From CALIKS01 sp964440295 (GTDB lineage Archaea; Thermoproteota; Nitrososphaeria_A; Caldarchaeales; Calditenuaceae), in the NCBI GenBank assembly GCA_964440295.1, contig CAYTRT010000013.1, positions 1 through 34,685 of the forward strand: 34,685 bases of DNA, written 5' to 3'. The position numbers were made by a program, and so were the translations under genes. This document shows, one piece after another, positions 14,553 to 23,779 of this stretch. The stretch's first letter is position 1, and every line of letters starts with the position of its first letter. The notes below the pieces were generated by a model. It had not been told where the DNA came from. It saw only the letters and a program-made list of their open reading frames with translations, and did not search any database.

Positions 14553-15961
14553 GACATCAATAACGGCAGCTGAACATATATCAATAGTAACGACAACGCA
14601 AAGGTTGAGATACTTACCAGTGCTCCTGGAACTATCCATTCTCTCAGAGTTATGTGTCCGATCTTCTGCCTTTCAACCAGACCCACGGCCACGATGTTTG
14701 CAGTACTACCAATTATTGTTAAATTACCCATAAGCGTCCCAGCAAACAACAGCACCCACCAGAGCGGAGCAATATTTACTCCAAACTGAGAAAACTGCGT
14801 AACTATTGATGACCACAGCGTCACTGCCAATACATTGTCCATTAATGCCGACATAAATCCAGCAAGCCAGCCAACACTCACCAATAACGTGGTTAAATCA
14901 GTCCCAATCGATGACATTACAGTGTTAGCAATCAGGGTCGTGGCCCCAGTGTATGTTAGTGTGCCGACAGAAGCAAAGAACATTAAGAAGAACGAGAGCG
15001 TCCACCAATCAACTCTTTTCTCAACTAATTCTCTAGCTCTGGCTCCCTCAATTAGTATAACTATACCAGCTGATATGAGCGGTACACCTATCAGCATGAC
15101 GTTTTTATCAAGTCCCAGCAGATTCTCTATAAAAGTATGAAAGACTAATCCCAACAAAGTTCCACCAAAGATCAAAGTTGCGACTATCATGTCCATCCTG
15201 TTAATTACTGCAGGATCCTTCACCATAAGTTTAGCCGCTATCTCTTCTTTAGCAGACTTCATACGCTCATTCATCGCATTTATGTAATCTTTATAATAAT
15301 AAGTAGATGCAAAATACGCCACGAACAAGCATAAGAGAGATATTGGTGCGGCCCATCTTAGAAAGTCAGCAAATCCATAACCAGATCTTAGTGCAACTAT
15401 GACACCGACGGGGTTGCCGACTACTGTTGCGCTGCTACCTATATTCGTAGCAAAAACTGTGATGATAATGAGGGGTATAGGAGAAATTTTTAATCTTGCT
15501 GAAAGATGTATGACGAGAGCAGTCATGAATAGTATTGAAGTCACTTCGTCGACGAGTGCCGCCGATAGAGCGGCCATGAACATTAAGAGGAATACTGTCG
15601 TGTTTGCGCTCCTACCTCCGTACTTCATCACTCTGTCAAGTAGGGCTTCGAAGAAACGACGCTCTTCTAAGAATCCAATAACTATCATCATTCCAATTAA
15701 GAAGATTATTATGTCTAGGCCAGCAAATTCTATTAAATGAGATACATCAAGTAGCCCGGAGCCTAACAATACGCCTATACCTAAAAAAGTAAATGCCAGC
15801 CTAAACCTCCAGTAAAAAAGCGCACCCATAATTATGGACGAAAAAACCCATATCGATAACGACTGCGTAAATGGAACTCCCAAAACCATCGAGATAAAAA
15901 ACACTAAGATACTAGCCGCAATGAAGACGAGGGGTTTTATCCTCGGCCACTCGATGCTCAT
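14549..15961 (-). CDS. Ion transporter superfamily permease (ArsB/NhaD/SLC13-like)
   Basis: A 470-residue protein with about 11-12 membrane helices. The family look comes from GLDIIIFLIGMMIVIGFLEERRFFEALLDRV near the N-terminus and two related re-entrant blocks, SAALVDEVTSILFMTALVIH plus NIGSSATVVGNPVGVIVA, and the C-terminal SALMDNVLAVTLWS plus GNLTIIGSTANIVAVG. These NxxxTxxGNP-like hairpins are the ion-binding repeats of the superfamily. It could be a Na+/H+ antiporter, an arsenite or other anion pump; sequence alone does not decide. The ATG at 15961 is chosen over GTG 15970 because GGTGAT lies 5 bases before it. A long inverted repeat upstream suggests a regulated promoter. Confidence 0.85.
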   Translation of the reverse strand: MSIEWPRIKPLVFIAASILVFFISMVLGVPFTQSLSIWVFSSIIMGALFYWRFRLAFTFLGIGVLLGSGLLDVSHLIEFAGLDIIIFLIGMMIVIGFLEERRFFEALLDRVMKYGGRSANTTVFLLMFMAALSAALVDEVTSILFMTALVIHLSARLKISPIPLIIITVFATNIGSSATVVGNPVGVIVALRSGYGFADFLRWAAPISLLCLFVAYFASTYYYKDYINAMNERMKSAKEEIAAKLMVKDPAVINRMDMIVATLIFGGTLLGLVFHTFIENLLGLDKNVMLIGVPLISAGIVILIEGARARELVEKRVDWWTLSFFLMFFASVGTLTYTGATTLIANTVMSSIGTDLTTLLVSVGWLAGFMSALMDNVLAVTLWSSIVTQFSQFGVNIAPLWWVLLFAGTLMGNLTIIGSTANIVAVGLVERQKIGHITLREWIVPGALVSISTFALSLLLIYVQLPLLMS

Positions 15962-15986
15962 ACTAATCACCCGTCATCCCCGACAT

Positions 15987-16030
15987 GAGCATTAGCTATA
16001 CATATTCAATTTTTGTATAGCTAATGGCTC
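15987..16030. promoter_or_regulatory. Long inverted repeat upstream of the permease, probable operator
   Basis: ATTAGCTATACA (15991-16002) and TGTATAGCTAAT (16014-16025) are perfect inverse complements around an 11-base spacer. Allowing one extra G the arms extend to GAGC/GCTC, giving 16 pairs. The arms lie about two helical turns apart, just upstream of the permease start at 15961 and beside a minus-strand TATA-like AATTATAG near 16039. No U-run follows, so a repressor site is more likely than a terminator. Confidence 0.6.
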
Positions 16031-16076
16031 AAACTATAATTACCCAGCCATAATTTAACCTTACACTCGATTGAGA

Positions 16077-16790
16077 CTAACCATGCAAGTCTGTCCATAC
16101 AAGTTTTTGTAAATCGATCATACAATAATTAACATTGCCCAGTTTTTCAATTGAGGCGTATGCGAGGTCGATAAGTCTATTCGCTCGAGCCATTATGGGC
16201 GCATCGCTCGTAGCCACGGTCCATCCAGTTCTAACAAGCTCAGAGTCTACCGACCTACTCGTCGATGCTGTCCCGTCAATAGAAAAAGTCCTTAACCTCC
16301 TTCTAATAAATTCCGAGATCTCACCACTATAGCTCACATTCTCCTCTAGTAGAAAAATTACCTTTGAAGGAGTTAGCGATGCGACCGTCTCTAAGATGAT
16401 GGTGGTGGCCTCGTAAATTCTGGGTTGTTTAAGGATTGATGCATGTAACTCGGATATATCTCTGATAAAGCCGTCGAGAGACTTTACAATCATTCCGCCA
16501 GACATAGCTGAGAGTACTGTTCCCAAAACATTAAGAAAATCAATCGCTATACACTTACCTCTTAGCCAACGCGGCTCAACGTACTTATTCTTGACTATGG
16601 ATATCCAGCCCGCTGGGTGGACACAACGATAAATCAGGCTTCTTAATCTCCTGTCTAGGCTATACTTGTCGCCGACAACGTCTCTCACGGTCTCTCGACG
16701 ATAACCTCTCTCAAGAAGCCAAACCGCATCAAGAACTGCCTCCCTCAGGGACGCTAAATCAACGCTGAAATTCTCCCCCCTAATCGACAA
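16077..16790 (-). CDS. DUF434 family protein (COG2454-like)
   Basis: A 237-residue protein matching, as I recall, the archaeal family with an N-terminal DUF434 region (REAVLDAVWLLERGYRRETV, then VVGDKYSLDRRLRSLIYRCVHP) and a C-terminal Rossmann- or PIN-like part (CIAIDFLNVLGTVLSAM to VNYCMIDLQKL). The acidic residues in IDFLNV, SDAP and related positions could be a nuclease-type site, but no activity is known to me. It starts at TTG 16790, preceded by GGTGCTGG. It lies upstream of the permease on the same strand but with 115 bases and an inverted repeat between, so they need not share a transcript. Confidence 0.75.
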   Translation of the reverse strand: MSIRGENFSVDLASLREAVLDAVWLLERGYRRETVRDVVGDKYSLDRRLRSLIYRCVHPAGWISIVKNKYVEPRWLRGKCIAIDFLNVLGTVLSAMSGGMIVKSLDGFIRDISELHASILKQPRIYEATTIILETVASLTPSKVIFLLEENVSYSGEISEFIRRRLRTFSIDGTASTSRSVDSELVRTGWTVATSDAPIMARANRLIDLAYASIEKLGNVNYCMIDLQKLVWTDLHG

Positions 16791-16871
16791 CCAGCACCGA
16801 TGATAACAAGTAATGAACGAGATAATAACGTTGCTAGAACTAGAGAGATGAATATTTTTACCAGAATATAG

Positions 16872-19751
16872 CTATTTCAGATATATTCCTGGCCTGAGCG
16901 GAGCCGCTTGACCCGCTTTTCCTAAAGGATCTTCAACGGCCTCCTCTGCGCGGACGATCTCTACTCTGCAGCCGAGCTCAGTCAGGATGTAGTCTTTCGC
17001 GCCTGCGTATACATTGAACTCTTCACTGACTACTCTCATAATTGTCTCAGAATCATAGCGAGGAGATAGCTCCCTCAAAGCGGAGGAGATTTTCTCCACA
17101 AGGCCATGAAGACGCCTAGCCTCTGCGGGGAACTCTTTAGCCAGCTTCTTAATAATCTGCCCGGGACTGGATACTGCGGCCTGCACACCCACAGAGAGTA
17201 TCTCCTCCACGACCCGGCCCATCCATCTAGGAGCAACAAATATCCTCACTTCTTGTGGATGCCTTCCAGTTGCCTCAACTATCTCCCTCACGTCTTCTAT
17301 AATCTTCTCAATCAGCTCCTCCCTCAAGATGATGTCGTTAGAGATTTCCTCCTTTACCGTCGGCCAAGCACTAGTTGAGACTAATCCGTCTCCACCGAGG
17401 GTGCCCCACGCTTCCTCCGCCGTAAAAGGAGCAAAGGGCGCTAGCACCTTGATCCACGACTCAATAAAGATCCTAGAGGCTGGACCCGGCCTACCGCCTC
17501 TACGCTTGAGGTATCTTCTCCAGTCATTAGCCATCAAGTACAAGGCAGTCGCTGCTGCACTCCTAGTCTTTAGCTCCTCAAGATACTCCTCGATCTCCAC
17601 CAGCCACTTCTTCAACCTAGCAACCAACCACGCATCTATGTCCATGAATACATCGTCTTTCTGACCATTAACATAGTCAGTTACTGTTTTAATGATTGTG
17701 TCGAGGGTTCTTCTAACTTCCTCAGCGTTCTTTGACCTCCAGTCAGGATCATTCATCTCCTCAGCCGACAATAAGAGAGCGAGCCTAGTGGCGTCTGCGC
17801 CGTACCTCGAGATGGCAGTCTTCAGAGGCACAAAGTTCCCCTTGCTCTTACTCATCTTCTCGCCCTCGACCTGGACCATCCCATTTATCCCTACAGCCCT
17901 AGGCCACTTCTCGGGACTGAATATCGCTACGTGATGAAAGATGAAGAAGGTGAGGTGATTTGGCAAAAGCTCCTTGGCAGATATCCTCAGATCAACTGGG
18001 TACCAATACTCAAATTCACTCCTCATCTGCTCTAGCACTTCCTGAGGAACGCCTGTTGAGTCGGAAATCTTCTTAGATTCTCCCTCACCTAGAAAGATGT
18101 AATTTAACACGTCTATTGTGAGTTGCTCAGGTAGGACTATTCCCAAGTTGAGGTACTTGCTTACGGTGTAGAGAGCTTGGTAAATGGTCGAGTCGCTCAG
18201 CGTCTCGACAATCCATGAATTATCAAAGGGCAGCCTTGTGCCGAGACCTGTCTTTCTAGCGCATGGCCAGTCCCTTAGCCAATCAACCACGTTTTGAAAC
18301 CACTGCCTAGCCGTCTCAGGGTAAATCCTCATCTGGCTCAGATGCTCCTTAACTGCTTCTTTCCAATCACTGTCAGAGTAGGTTAAGAACCACTGATCGT
18401 GAACAATTTTAACAATGCATTCATCGCCAGACCTACATACAACTTTTTCTGGTAGGTCATACATTAATCCTCCCAGACCCTCCATGATTAGTCTTTCCCT
18501 GACGATGTCTCTGGCAGACGCGACTGGAGTGCCACTATACTCGCCACACTTCTCATTCAGCCTACCAGCATAAAACTCCCTCGCATAAACTTCCTTAGTG
18601 AGCTCATCCAATCTAGGATCAAGAGAATCCTCAATGCCTGCTCTGTCAACTAGCTCCACTGCCGGATGCGCGGGATACCCCTCCGTATTAATGATAGATA
18701 TCGGCTCTATTCCCTCGACTACTGAGCGGTCGATACCAAATCTTTCGAGCAGCTCTGGCTTCAGTCTAAGTTCTTTTAGACCAGCGTAGTCATAGGGAGC
18801 GTGGCTGGGAACGCTGTAAACTACCCCTGAGCCGAGCGATGGATTAACGAACCTAGCTGGGAGTATCGGTAATGGCTTATTCGTTAAGGGCGCGTAGGCA
18901 GTCTTTCCCAACAATTCGTGCCCACGAATCTCTCCATCAACCTCTATGTCGAGGACCTGTTCTTTCAGCTTGCTAGCGGCCTCCCTGCTAACTATTAATT
19001 GCTTTCCACCGGTCCTGACATAGGTATACACTGCGTCTGGATTAACCCAGATATTTGTGGCTCCAAAAATTGTTTCCGGCCTAAAAGTAGCCGCCGCAAG
19101 GTATGCGTCTCCAATTCTGAAATAAACTAAGACGAACTCCTCGGGCGAGATTCCCTCTCCGATTAGTCTATCATGATCGCCAGTCGGACTCTGGCAGACT
19201 GGACACCAGACCACTGGGTGGGAGCCTTTCCTCACCCTTCCTTTTTTCTCAAGGACGCTGTATTGCCACTGGATAAACTTGCTGTAGTATGGATGAAGAT
19301 CAGTTGTGTAAAACTCTCGTCTCCAGTCCACTGAGAAGCCCATCGCCCGCACAACTTCACGGTTTTCACGAGTATAGTACTCACATATGAATGCGGGGTC
19401 GGTGAATTTTTCAAGAATCTCCTCAGGTACGCCGTCAATCTCTCTGAGCATTCTTATGATTGACTGGTCGCCCCTCTTCAATCTCTCGCTGGTTCCTGCT
19501 ACTGCTTCTCCGGTCCAGTGCCATGCCCAGGGGAATAATACATTGTATCCCTTCATTCTCTTGTATCTGGCGATGACGTCGACTCTTGAGGCAGTGAATC
19601 CATGACCCACATGTAGTGGGCCGTTCTGATAGGAGTATGGAAACGTTATAAAGAATTTGGGTCTAGACGGGTCTGGGTCGGCCTCGAATATTCTTTTTTC
19701 TTCCCAGACCTTCAACCACTTCTCTTCGTATTTCACCGCTGTGCTAACCAT
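16872..19751 (-). CDS. leuS: Leucyl-tRNA synthetase (archaeal type)
   Basis: It charges tRNA-Leu. The class I signatures are present: PLHVGHG (the HIGH motif, residues 45-51) and EKMSKSKGN in the C-terminal half of the catalytic core. The editing domain is inserted between them, with ATFRPETIFGATNIWVNPDA. WRREFYTTDLHP and GSHPVVWCPVCQ are typical of archaeal/eukaryal LeuRS rather than IleRS or ValRS. The C-terminal anticodon-binding and extra domains bring it to 959 residues, normal for archaea. The start at 19751 (MVSTAVKYEEKW) is favoured over an upstream in-frame codon at 19793, because a clear TATA box, ATTATATATAAC at 19777-19788, places transcription near 19756 and makes the message almost leaderless. 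Confidence 0.96.
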   Translation of the reverse strand: MVSTAVKYEEKWLKVWEEKRIFEADPDPSRPKFFITFPYSYQNGPLHVGHGFTASRVDVIARYKRMKGYNVLFPWAWHWTGEAVAGTSERLKRGDQSIIRMLREIDGVPEEILEKFTDPAFICEYYTRENREVVRAMGFSVDWRREFYTTDLHPYYSKFIQWQYSVLEKKGRVRKGSHPVVWCPVCQSPTGDHDRLIGEGISPEEFVLVYFRIGDAYLAAATFRPETIFGATNIWVNPDAVYTYVRTGGKQLIVSREAASKLKEQVLDIEVDGEIRGHELLGKTAYAPLTNKPLPILPARFVNPSLGSGVVYSVPSHAPYDYAGLKELRLKPELLERFGIDRSVVEGIEPISIINTEGYPAHPAVELVDRAGIEDSLDPRLDELTKEVYAREFYAGRLNEKCGEYSGTPVASARDIVRERLIMEGLGGLMYDLPEKVVCRSGDECIVKIVHDQWFLTYSDSDWKEAVKEHLSQMRIYPETARQWFQNVVDWLRDWPCARKTGLGTRLPFDNSWIVETLSDSTIYQALYTVSKYLNLGIVLPEQLTIDVLNYIFLGEGESKKISDSTGVPQEVLEQMRSEFEYWYPVDLRISAKELLPNHLTFFIFHHVAIFSPEKWPRAVGINGMVQVEGEKMSKSKGNFVPLKTAISRYGADATRLALLLSAEEMNDPDWRSKNAEEVRRTLDTIIKTVTDYVNGQKDDVFMDIDAWLVARLKKWLVEIEEYLEELKTRSAAATALYLMANDWRRYLKRRGGRPGPASRIFIESWIKVLAPFAPFTAEEAWGTLGGDGLVSTSAWPTVKEEISNDIILREELIEKIIEDVREIVEATGRHPQEVRIFVAPRWMGRVVEEILSVGVQAAVSSPGQIIKKLAKEFPAEARRLHGLVEKISSALRELSPRYDSETIMRVVSEEFNVYAGAKDYILTELGCRVEIVRAEEAVEDPLGKAGQAAPLRPGIYLK

Positions 19752-19776
19752 CACTACTATTTTCAGGCAGTGAGGC

Positions 19777-19788
19777 ATTATATATAAC
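19777..19788 (-). promoter_or_regulatory. TATA box of the LeuRS gene
   Basis: The minus strand reads GTTATATATAAT. Its centre is about 26 bases before 19756, five bases ahead of the chosen ATG, and it rules out the longer ORF start that lies upstream of the box. Confidence 0.6.
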
Positions 19789-19837
19789 TGCACATCGCAA
19801 GATTTTTACAATGATCCATCGATGGAAAGGAAATATT

Positions 19838-19873
19838 CATTTATAAAGCATGTATAATGCATAGTTTTGGAGG
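19838..19873 (+). promoter_or_regulatory. Promoter and ribosome-binding site of thioredoxin reductase
   Basis: TATA-like CATTTATAAAGC at 19838-19849 and a strong GGAGG at 19869-19873. The Shine-Dalgarno site lies 9 bases before the TTG at 19883 and supports that start. Confidence 0.5.
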
Positions 19874-19882
19874 CGCATTGTC

Positions 19883-20839
19883 TTGGCCCATGAAAGTGTT
19901 TATGACGTAATAGTTATTGGGTCCGGACCGGCCGGATACACCTCAGCTCTATATGCAGCGAGGGCAAATCTAAAAGTAATAATCATCGCAGGCGCAACTC
20001 CCGGAGGCCAACTGATGTTGACTGGCCAAGTCGAGAATTTTCCAGGCTTCCCCGAAGGAATACTTGGGCCCGAATTGATGGAGAGAATGAAAGAACAGGC
20101 ATTAAAGTTTGGCGCAGAGATAGTCTACGACGACGCAGTCGACGTGGATTTTAACGGCCATCCCTACAGAGTCATGACTAGCGGTGGGGAGTATTTAGGA
20201 TACTCGATAATAATCGCGACTGGAGCCGCCTCGCGCTGGCTCGGCCTCGAATCAGAGAAGCGGTTAATTGGTAGAGGAGTCTCGAGCTGCGCTACCTGCG
20301 ACGCTCCGCTCTTTAAGGGCGCTGAAAACGTAGTAATAGTAGGCGGCGGCGACTCTGCCATTGAATACGCGCTCTTTACCGCTAACCTAGTAAAGAAAGT
20401 CACGGTTATTCATAGAAGAGATAGGCTTAGAGCGTCTAAAATAATGCAGGAAAGAGCCTTCTCCAACCCTAAGATCACGTTTGTCTGGAACAGCATCGTT
20501 ACCGATATCTTGGGCGAGGAAAAAGTTCAAGGCGTCAAAGTAAAGAACCTACTTACGGGTGAAGAAACGATCATTCACTGCAACGCAGTTTTTGTAGCCA
20601 TCGGTCATAAGCCATCTACAGAGATCTTTAAAAACAAGATAGAGTTGGACGAGGAGGGATACATCATCACTAAGGATATCGTGAAGACTAATATTCCTGG
20701 AGTATTTGCAGCGGGAGATGTCCACGACAAAAAGTATAGACAGGCGATAACTGCCGCCGGTCTCGGATGCATGGCCGCACTCGAAGCAATAAGATATGTA
20801 GAGGAGATTAAGTTAAAGGCTCAGCGGGCACAAGCATAG
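19883..20839 (+). CDS. trxB: Thioredoxin reductase (NADPH)
   Basis: A 318-residue flavoprotein that passes electrons from NADPH via FAD to a dithiol partner. The FAD site is GSGPAGYTSALYAA (13-26), the redox pair is CATC (Cys136/Cys139) in SSCATCDAPLF, the NADPH fold is GGGDSAIEYA (154-163), and HRRD (177-180) should hold the 2'-phosphate. The usual tail motif appears as GVFAAGDV. One small difference is CATCDA instead of the common CATCDG. No thioredoxin gene is next to it. It starts with TTG behind a GGAGG site and is convergent with the endonuclease V gene, 11 bases away. Confidence 0.96.
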   Translation: MAHESVYDVIVIGSGPAGYTSALYAARANLKVIIIAGATPGGQLMLTGQVENFPGFPEGILGPELMERMKEQALKFGAEIVYDDAVDVDFNGHPYRVMTSGGEYLGYSIIIATGAASRWLGLESEKRLIGRGVSSCATCDAPLFKGAENVVIVGGGDSAIEYALFTANLVKKVTVIHRRDRLRASKIMQERAFSNPKITFVWNSIVTDILGEEKVQGVKVKNLLTGEETIIHCNAVFVAIGHKPSTEIFKNKIELDEEGYIITKDIVKTNIPGVFAAGDVHDKKYRQAITAAGLGCMAALEAIRYVEEIKLKAQRAQA

Positions 20840-20850
20840 TTGCTTCTTGA

Positions 20851-21486
20851 TTACTGTTCCATCAATTTACTCCTAGCTTCTCGATGTGCCAATGATATTG
20901 GGAGTGGTTCTTCGTATTTATAACAAGAGATAATCGTGCCCACGGCTTGAATATCTACCAGATGTCCTATACTTGCATAAAGCATTCTCCCCTTGCTGTT
21001 CTTGTAAGACATGCCAACACACTCACCACCTACCTCGAGCCTCCCAACAGTATCGTCTTCCCACTTTACACTACCCGCTAGCAGCCTTTTCGCAATTCCT
21101 ATCGATGGAATATCTGTCAGGACGCCTACAATGGAGGCCAGCCCGCCGCGCCTAGGATGAGCTAGCCCATGACCATCCACCAGTAACAGATCCGGCTTTA
21201 CTGGTAATTTGCAAAGCGCCCCGAGAAGCAGTGGGGCCTCTCTGACATAGAGCAGCCCAGGCACATACTCATAGAAAACTTTTCCGCGAAACAATGATTT
21301 AGAGACTGGCGAACTCTCACCAAGCCTCACTACGATCGCAGCAGCCACACCCTCACCATCTTTATACGCAGCATCGAGCCCACACACAAGCATACCTTCA
21401 ACCACATCAAATTTACTTATCTTAACAAGCGTCGATAATTTCTCTTGCATCTTTTCAAAGAATAGCGATAAGTGCTCTTCAGACAT
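20851..21486 (-). CDS. nfi: Endonuclease V
   Basis: A repair nuclease that nicks near deaminated adenine (inosine) in DNA. It is 211 residues long. Catalytic residues fit the known spacing: Asp38 in CGLDAAY, Tyr74 in the FYEYVPG wedge, Glu83 in YVREAP, Asp104 in LLVDGHG and His110 in AHPRR. The block after it reads GLASIVGV, where many relatives have ASHxGV, so one commonly seen histidine is replaced. GIAKRLL follows as expected. The gene ends 11 bases from the convergent trxB stop and starts 24 bases before the downstream importer genes' 3' end, so it is probably a single gene or the last of the leftward transcript. Confidence 0.93.
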   Translation of the reverse strand: MSEEHLSLFFEKMQEKLSTLVKISKFDVVEGMLVCGLDAAYKDGEGVAAAIVVRLGESSPVSKSLFRGKVFYEYVPGLLYVREAPLLLGALCKLPVKPDLLLVDGHGLAHPRRGGLASIVGVLTDIPSIGIAKRLLAGSVKWEDDTVGRLEVGGECVGMSYKNSKGRMLYASIGHLVDIQAVGTIISCYKYEEPLPISLAHREARSKLMEQ

Positions 21487-21509
21487 ACGATACAGAATTG
21501 CTGAAGCTG

Positions 21510-22748
21510 TTATTCAGTCTTTAGTATGGACAAGCCTTCCTTAATCTTATCTAATGATTTCCTCTTATGTTCTTCTAAGACATCTCTGAGCATGCTGATC
21601 GAATGGACGATTCTATTATCTCCGAGGTGATTATCTATATGGTTGTCTCGGGCATAGTAAATTATGGGCAGTCCCAAAGCATGTCCGGCGGAAAGGAGGT
21701 CGAGATTTCTCTGATTTAGCCTTCCTATTGGCGGTGAGGTGTATATTAGTAGATTAGCCTCCTGAAGCTTCTTCAATGCCTCGCTGAATGATTCTTCTGA
21801 TATTTCTCTAAACGGTTCTTCAGCGATTATTCTTGCCCCAACGCTTCTGGCGACGGTATAATCGATGTCGCCCTTATGCAGCACCCCAGTCGCGAAACAG
21901 TATCCCAACCTACTAAGCAATCTATAGACAAGTAGCCCGCTCCCTCCACCTGCGATGACGAAGATTCTAAAATCACCACCATCCCTAATGACTGGCTCTG
22001 CTACGAGGGTTTCTTTGCAGAAAGTTAACTCCCCGTTAAATCCGTAAAGTTCCTCGACTCCACCCTCCTCAACAAGTTGTTCAGGAACGTCATAGACCTT
22101 GACGGCTCCCTCATTACACACTATTAATTTATCGCATAGTCTTATGGCGAGCTCGACGTCGTGAGTGGATGCAATTATGGCTATTCTCTTATCCCTGCTC
22201 AATTTTCTTAGAAGCAACATGATCTCGACCCGCCCCTTTGCGTCTAGGTGCGTAGTGGGCTCGTCGAGTATTAGTATCGAGGGCTCCTGCGCTAGAGCCC
22301 TAGCTATCATGACCCTCTGCTTCTCACCGTCACTCAGCTCGCTAAACCTTCTGTCAGACAGGGATAGTGCACCGGTAGATCTAAGCGAGTCCTCTATGAC
22401 CATTCTATCACGAGCCGTAAGCCGGCCGAAGGGATCTGTATACTGATATCTCCCAATCGCGACTATCTCAAAGCTACTCAACAGTCCTGGCTGAATTCTC
22501 TCAGTAAGCACGACGCCTATTCTTCTAGCCACCTCTTGCCCCGTCATCTTACTCATGTCTTTCCCATCTATGTATATGACCCCACCCAACGGTTTCAACA
22601 ATCTTGCCAAAGTCTTTAGCAGTGTTGACTTTCCAGACGCGTTGGGACCTACCACTCCTATGAACTCTCCAGGCTTGATCTCTAGCGAGACATCCTTCAG
22701 CACGACTCTATGCCCATATCCAACTGAGACTCGGTCCGTCGATAGCAA
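21510..22748 (-). CDS. btuD: ABC transporter ATP-binding protein, BtuD-like with C-terminal extension
   Basis: The first 245 residues are an ABC ATPase: Walker A GPNASGKSTLLKTL (34-47), signature FSELSDGEKQRVMIARALA, Walker B SILILDEPTTHLDAKG and the switch His in STHDVE. It powers import through the permease encoded just upstream. Residues about 250-412 are an extra domain starting FRIFVIAGGGSGLLVYRLLS, with YTSPPIGRLNQRNLDLL later. I recall a similar tail in haloarchaeal cobalamin importers, which is why I favour BtuD over a ferric-siderophore role. It starts 2 bases after the permease stop, so the two are co-translated. The tail's task is unknown; it may bind a cofactor or sense nucleotide. 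Confidence 0.85.
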   Translation of the reverse strand: MLSTDRVSVGYGHRVVLKDVSLEIKPGEFIGVVGPNASGKSTLLKTLARLLKPLGGVIYIDGKDMSKMTGQEVARRIGVVLTERIQPGLLSSFEIVAIGRYQYTDPFGRLTARDRMVIEDSLRSTGALSLSDRRFSELSDGEKQRVMIARALAQEPSILILDEPTTHLDAKGRVEIMLLLRKLSRDKRIAIIASTHDVELAIRLCDKLIVCNEGAVKVYDVPEQLVEEGGVEELYGFNGELTFCKETLVAEPVIRDGGDFRIFVIAGGGSGLLVYRLLSRLGYCFATGVLHKGDIDYTVARSVGARIIAEEPFREISEESFSEALKKLQEANLLIYTSPPIGRLNQRNLDLLSAGHALGLPIIYYARDNHIDNHLGDNRIVHSISMLRDVLEEHKRKSLDKIKEGLSILKTE

Positions 22749-22750
22749 TT

Positions 22751-23779
22751 TTAGGTCGTACCTCCTCTCAAGAGTAGTATAATCACGAGTGGAGCCCCGA
22801 AGATTGCAGTTATGGCTGTTATCGGTAAGTCCCTCGGCATCATTAGCGTCCTAGCAGCTAGATCAGCGATGGCCGTGATGATTGAGCCGACAATTGCCGA
22901 GAGGGGCAGAACGACTCGATTGTCTGACGAGCTGGACAGATACCTAGATATGTGTGGAGCCACGAGTCCGATGAAGCCAACTGGGCCGGCGACGACAGTA
23001 ACAACAGAGGTCAAAAAAGACGCTAGTGCAATCGTGCCGACCTTGACGACTCGTATGTTTATCCCCATGCTTTGGGCGTAGTTCTCGCTGAGCATAAACG
23101 CGTTAAGAGGCTTCGCAAGAACTAGTGAAAAAACAAATCCTGCGATAAGGGCTATTATCAAGAAATTAACGAATATCCATTTGGCTCCTGAGAAGCTACC
23201 CATGACCCAGAAGATGAAGATGTGTAGCCTCTCTATATCTGATATGACTTGCAGTATGCTTGTTAGAGCAGATGCTAGGTAGCTTATGGCCACTCCTATT
23301 ATTAGGAGCGTTGTTATTCCTCTGATAATGCCTGAGGCAAAAATCATGAATAGAGATACAGTCAACGCGCCTATGAAGCCTGCCAGATACAATGTGTATG
23401 GGTTAAATGGATTACCGATGCCTAGGCTTGTACCCATGAAAACGGCGAAAGCTATGAACAGGGCCGACCCGGAAGAGACCCCTATAACGTATGGGTCAGC
23501 GATGGGGTTTCTGAAAAAGATTTGGAGAATTGCGCCGGATATTCCTAGCGCGGCTCCACCTGCTAGTGCTGCGAGTACTCTTGGAAGTCTTATCGTATTT
23601 ATTATTATGGCCGAGACGTCTTGACCGCCTAGCCCCATGAGGGCTGTTATTGATTTCTCGAGCGGTACGCTTACGCTGCCTATAGAAATAGACAATAAGA
23701 CGATTAGCGGTATTATGGGCAGGAGGAGCGCCATCCAAAAAATGCTTCTATGCCTAAAAAAATTATTGGCCATCTCCAT
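22751..23779 (-). CDS. btuC: FecCD-type ABC permease, BtuC-like
   Basis: The membrane part of a cobalamin- or siderophore-type importer, 342 residues and about ten helices. Family blocks include IRLPRVLAALAGGAALGISGAILQ, NPIADPYVIGVSSGSALF, and near the C-terminus GPVGFIGLVAPHISR and LPLSAIVGSIITAIADLAAR. The start is placed at ATG 23779, whose A is also the last base of the upstream TGA (TGATG); a longer frame reaching 23863 is only overlap with the binding-protein gene. It sits between the binding protein and ATPase in the classic F-C-D order. Cobalamin is preferred as substrate because of the ATPase tail, but iron-siderophore cannot be excluded. Confidence 0.9.
   Translation of the reverse strand: MEMANNFFRHRSIFWMALLLPIIPLIVLLSISIGSVSVPLEKSITALMGLGGQDVSAIIINTIRLPRVLAALAGGAALGISGAILQIFFRNPIADPYVIGVSSGSALFIAFAVFMGTSLGIGNPFNPYTLYLAGFIGALTVSLFMIFASGIIRGITTLLIIGVAISYLASALTSILQVISDIERLHIFIFWVMGSFSGAKWIFVNFLIIALIAGFVFSLVLAKPLNAFMLSENYAQSMGINIRVVKVGTIALASFLTSVVTVVAGPVGFIGLVAPHISRYLSSSSDNRVVLPLSAIVGSIITAIADLAARTLMMPRDLPITAITAIFGAPLVIILLLRGGTT

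Noticed and set aside
19749..19793. Longer LeuRS N-terminus beginning at 19793
   Set aside because: The extra 14 codons overlap a clear TATA box and do not resemble the family N-terminus.
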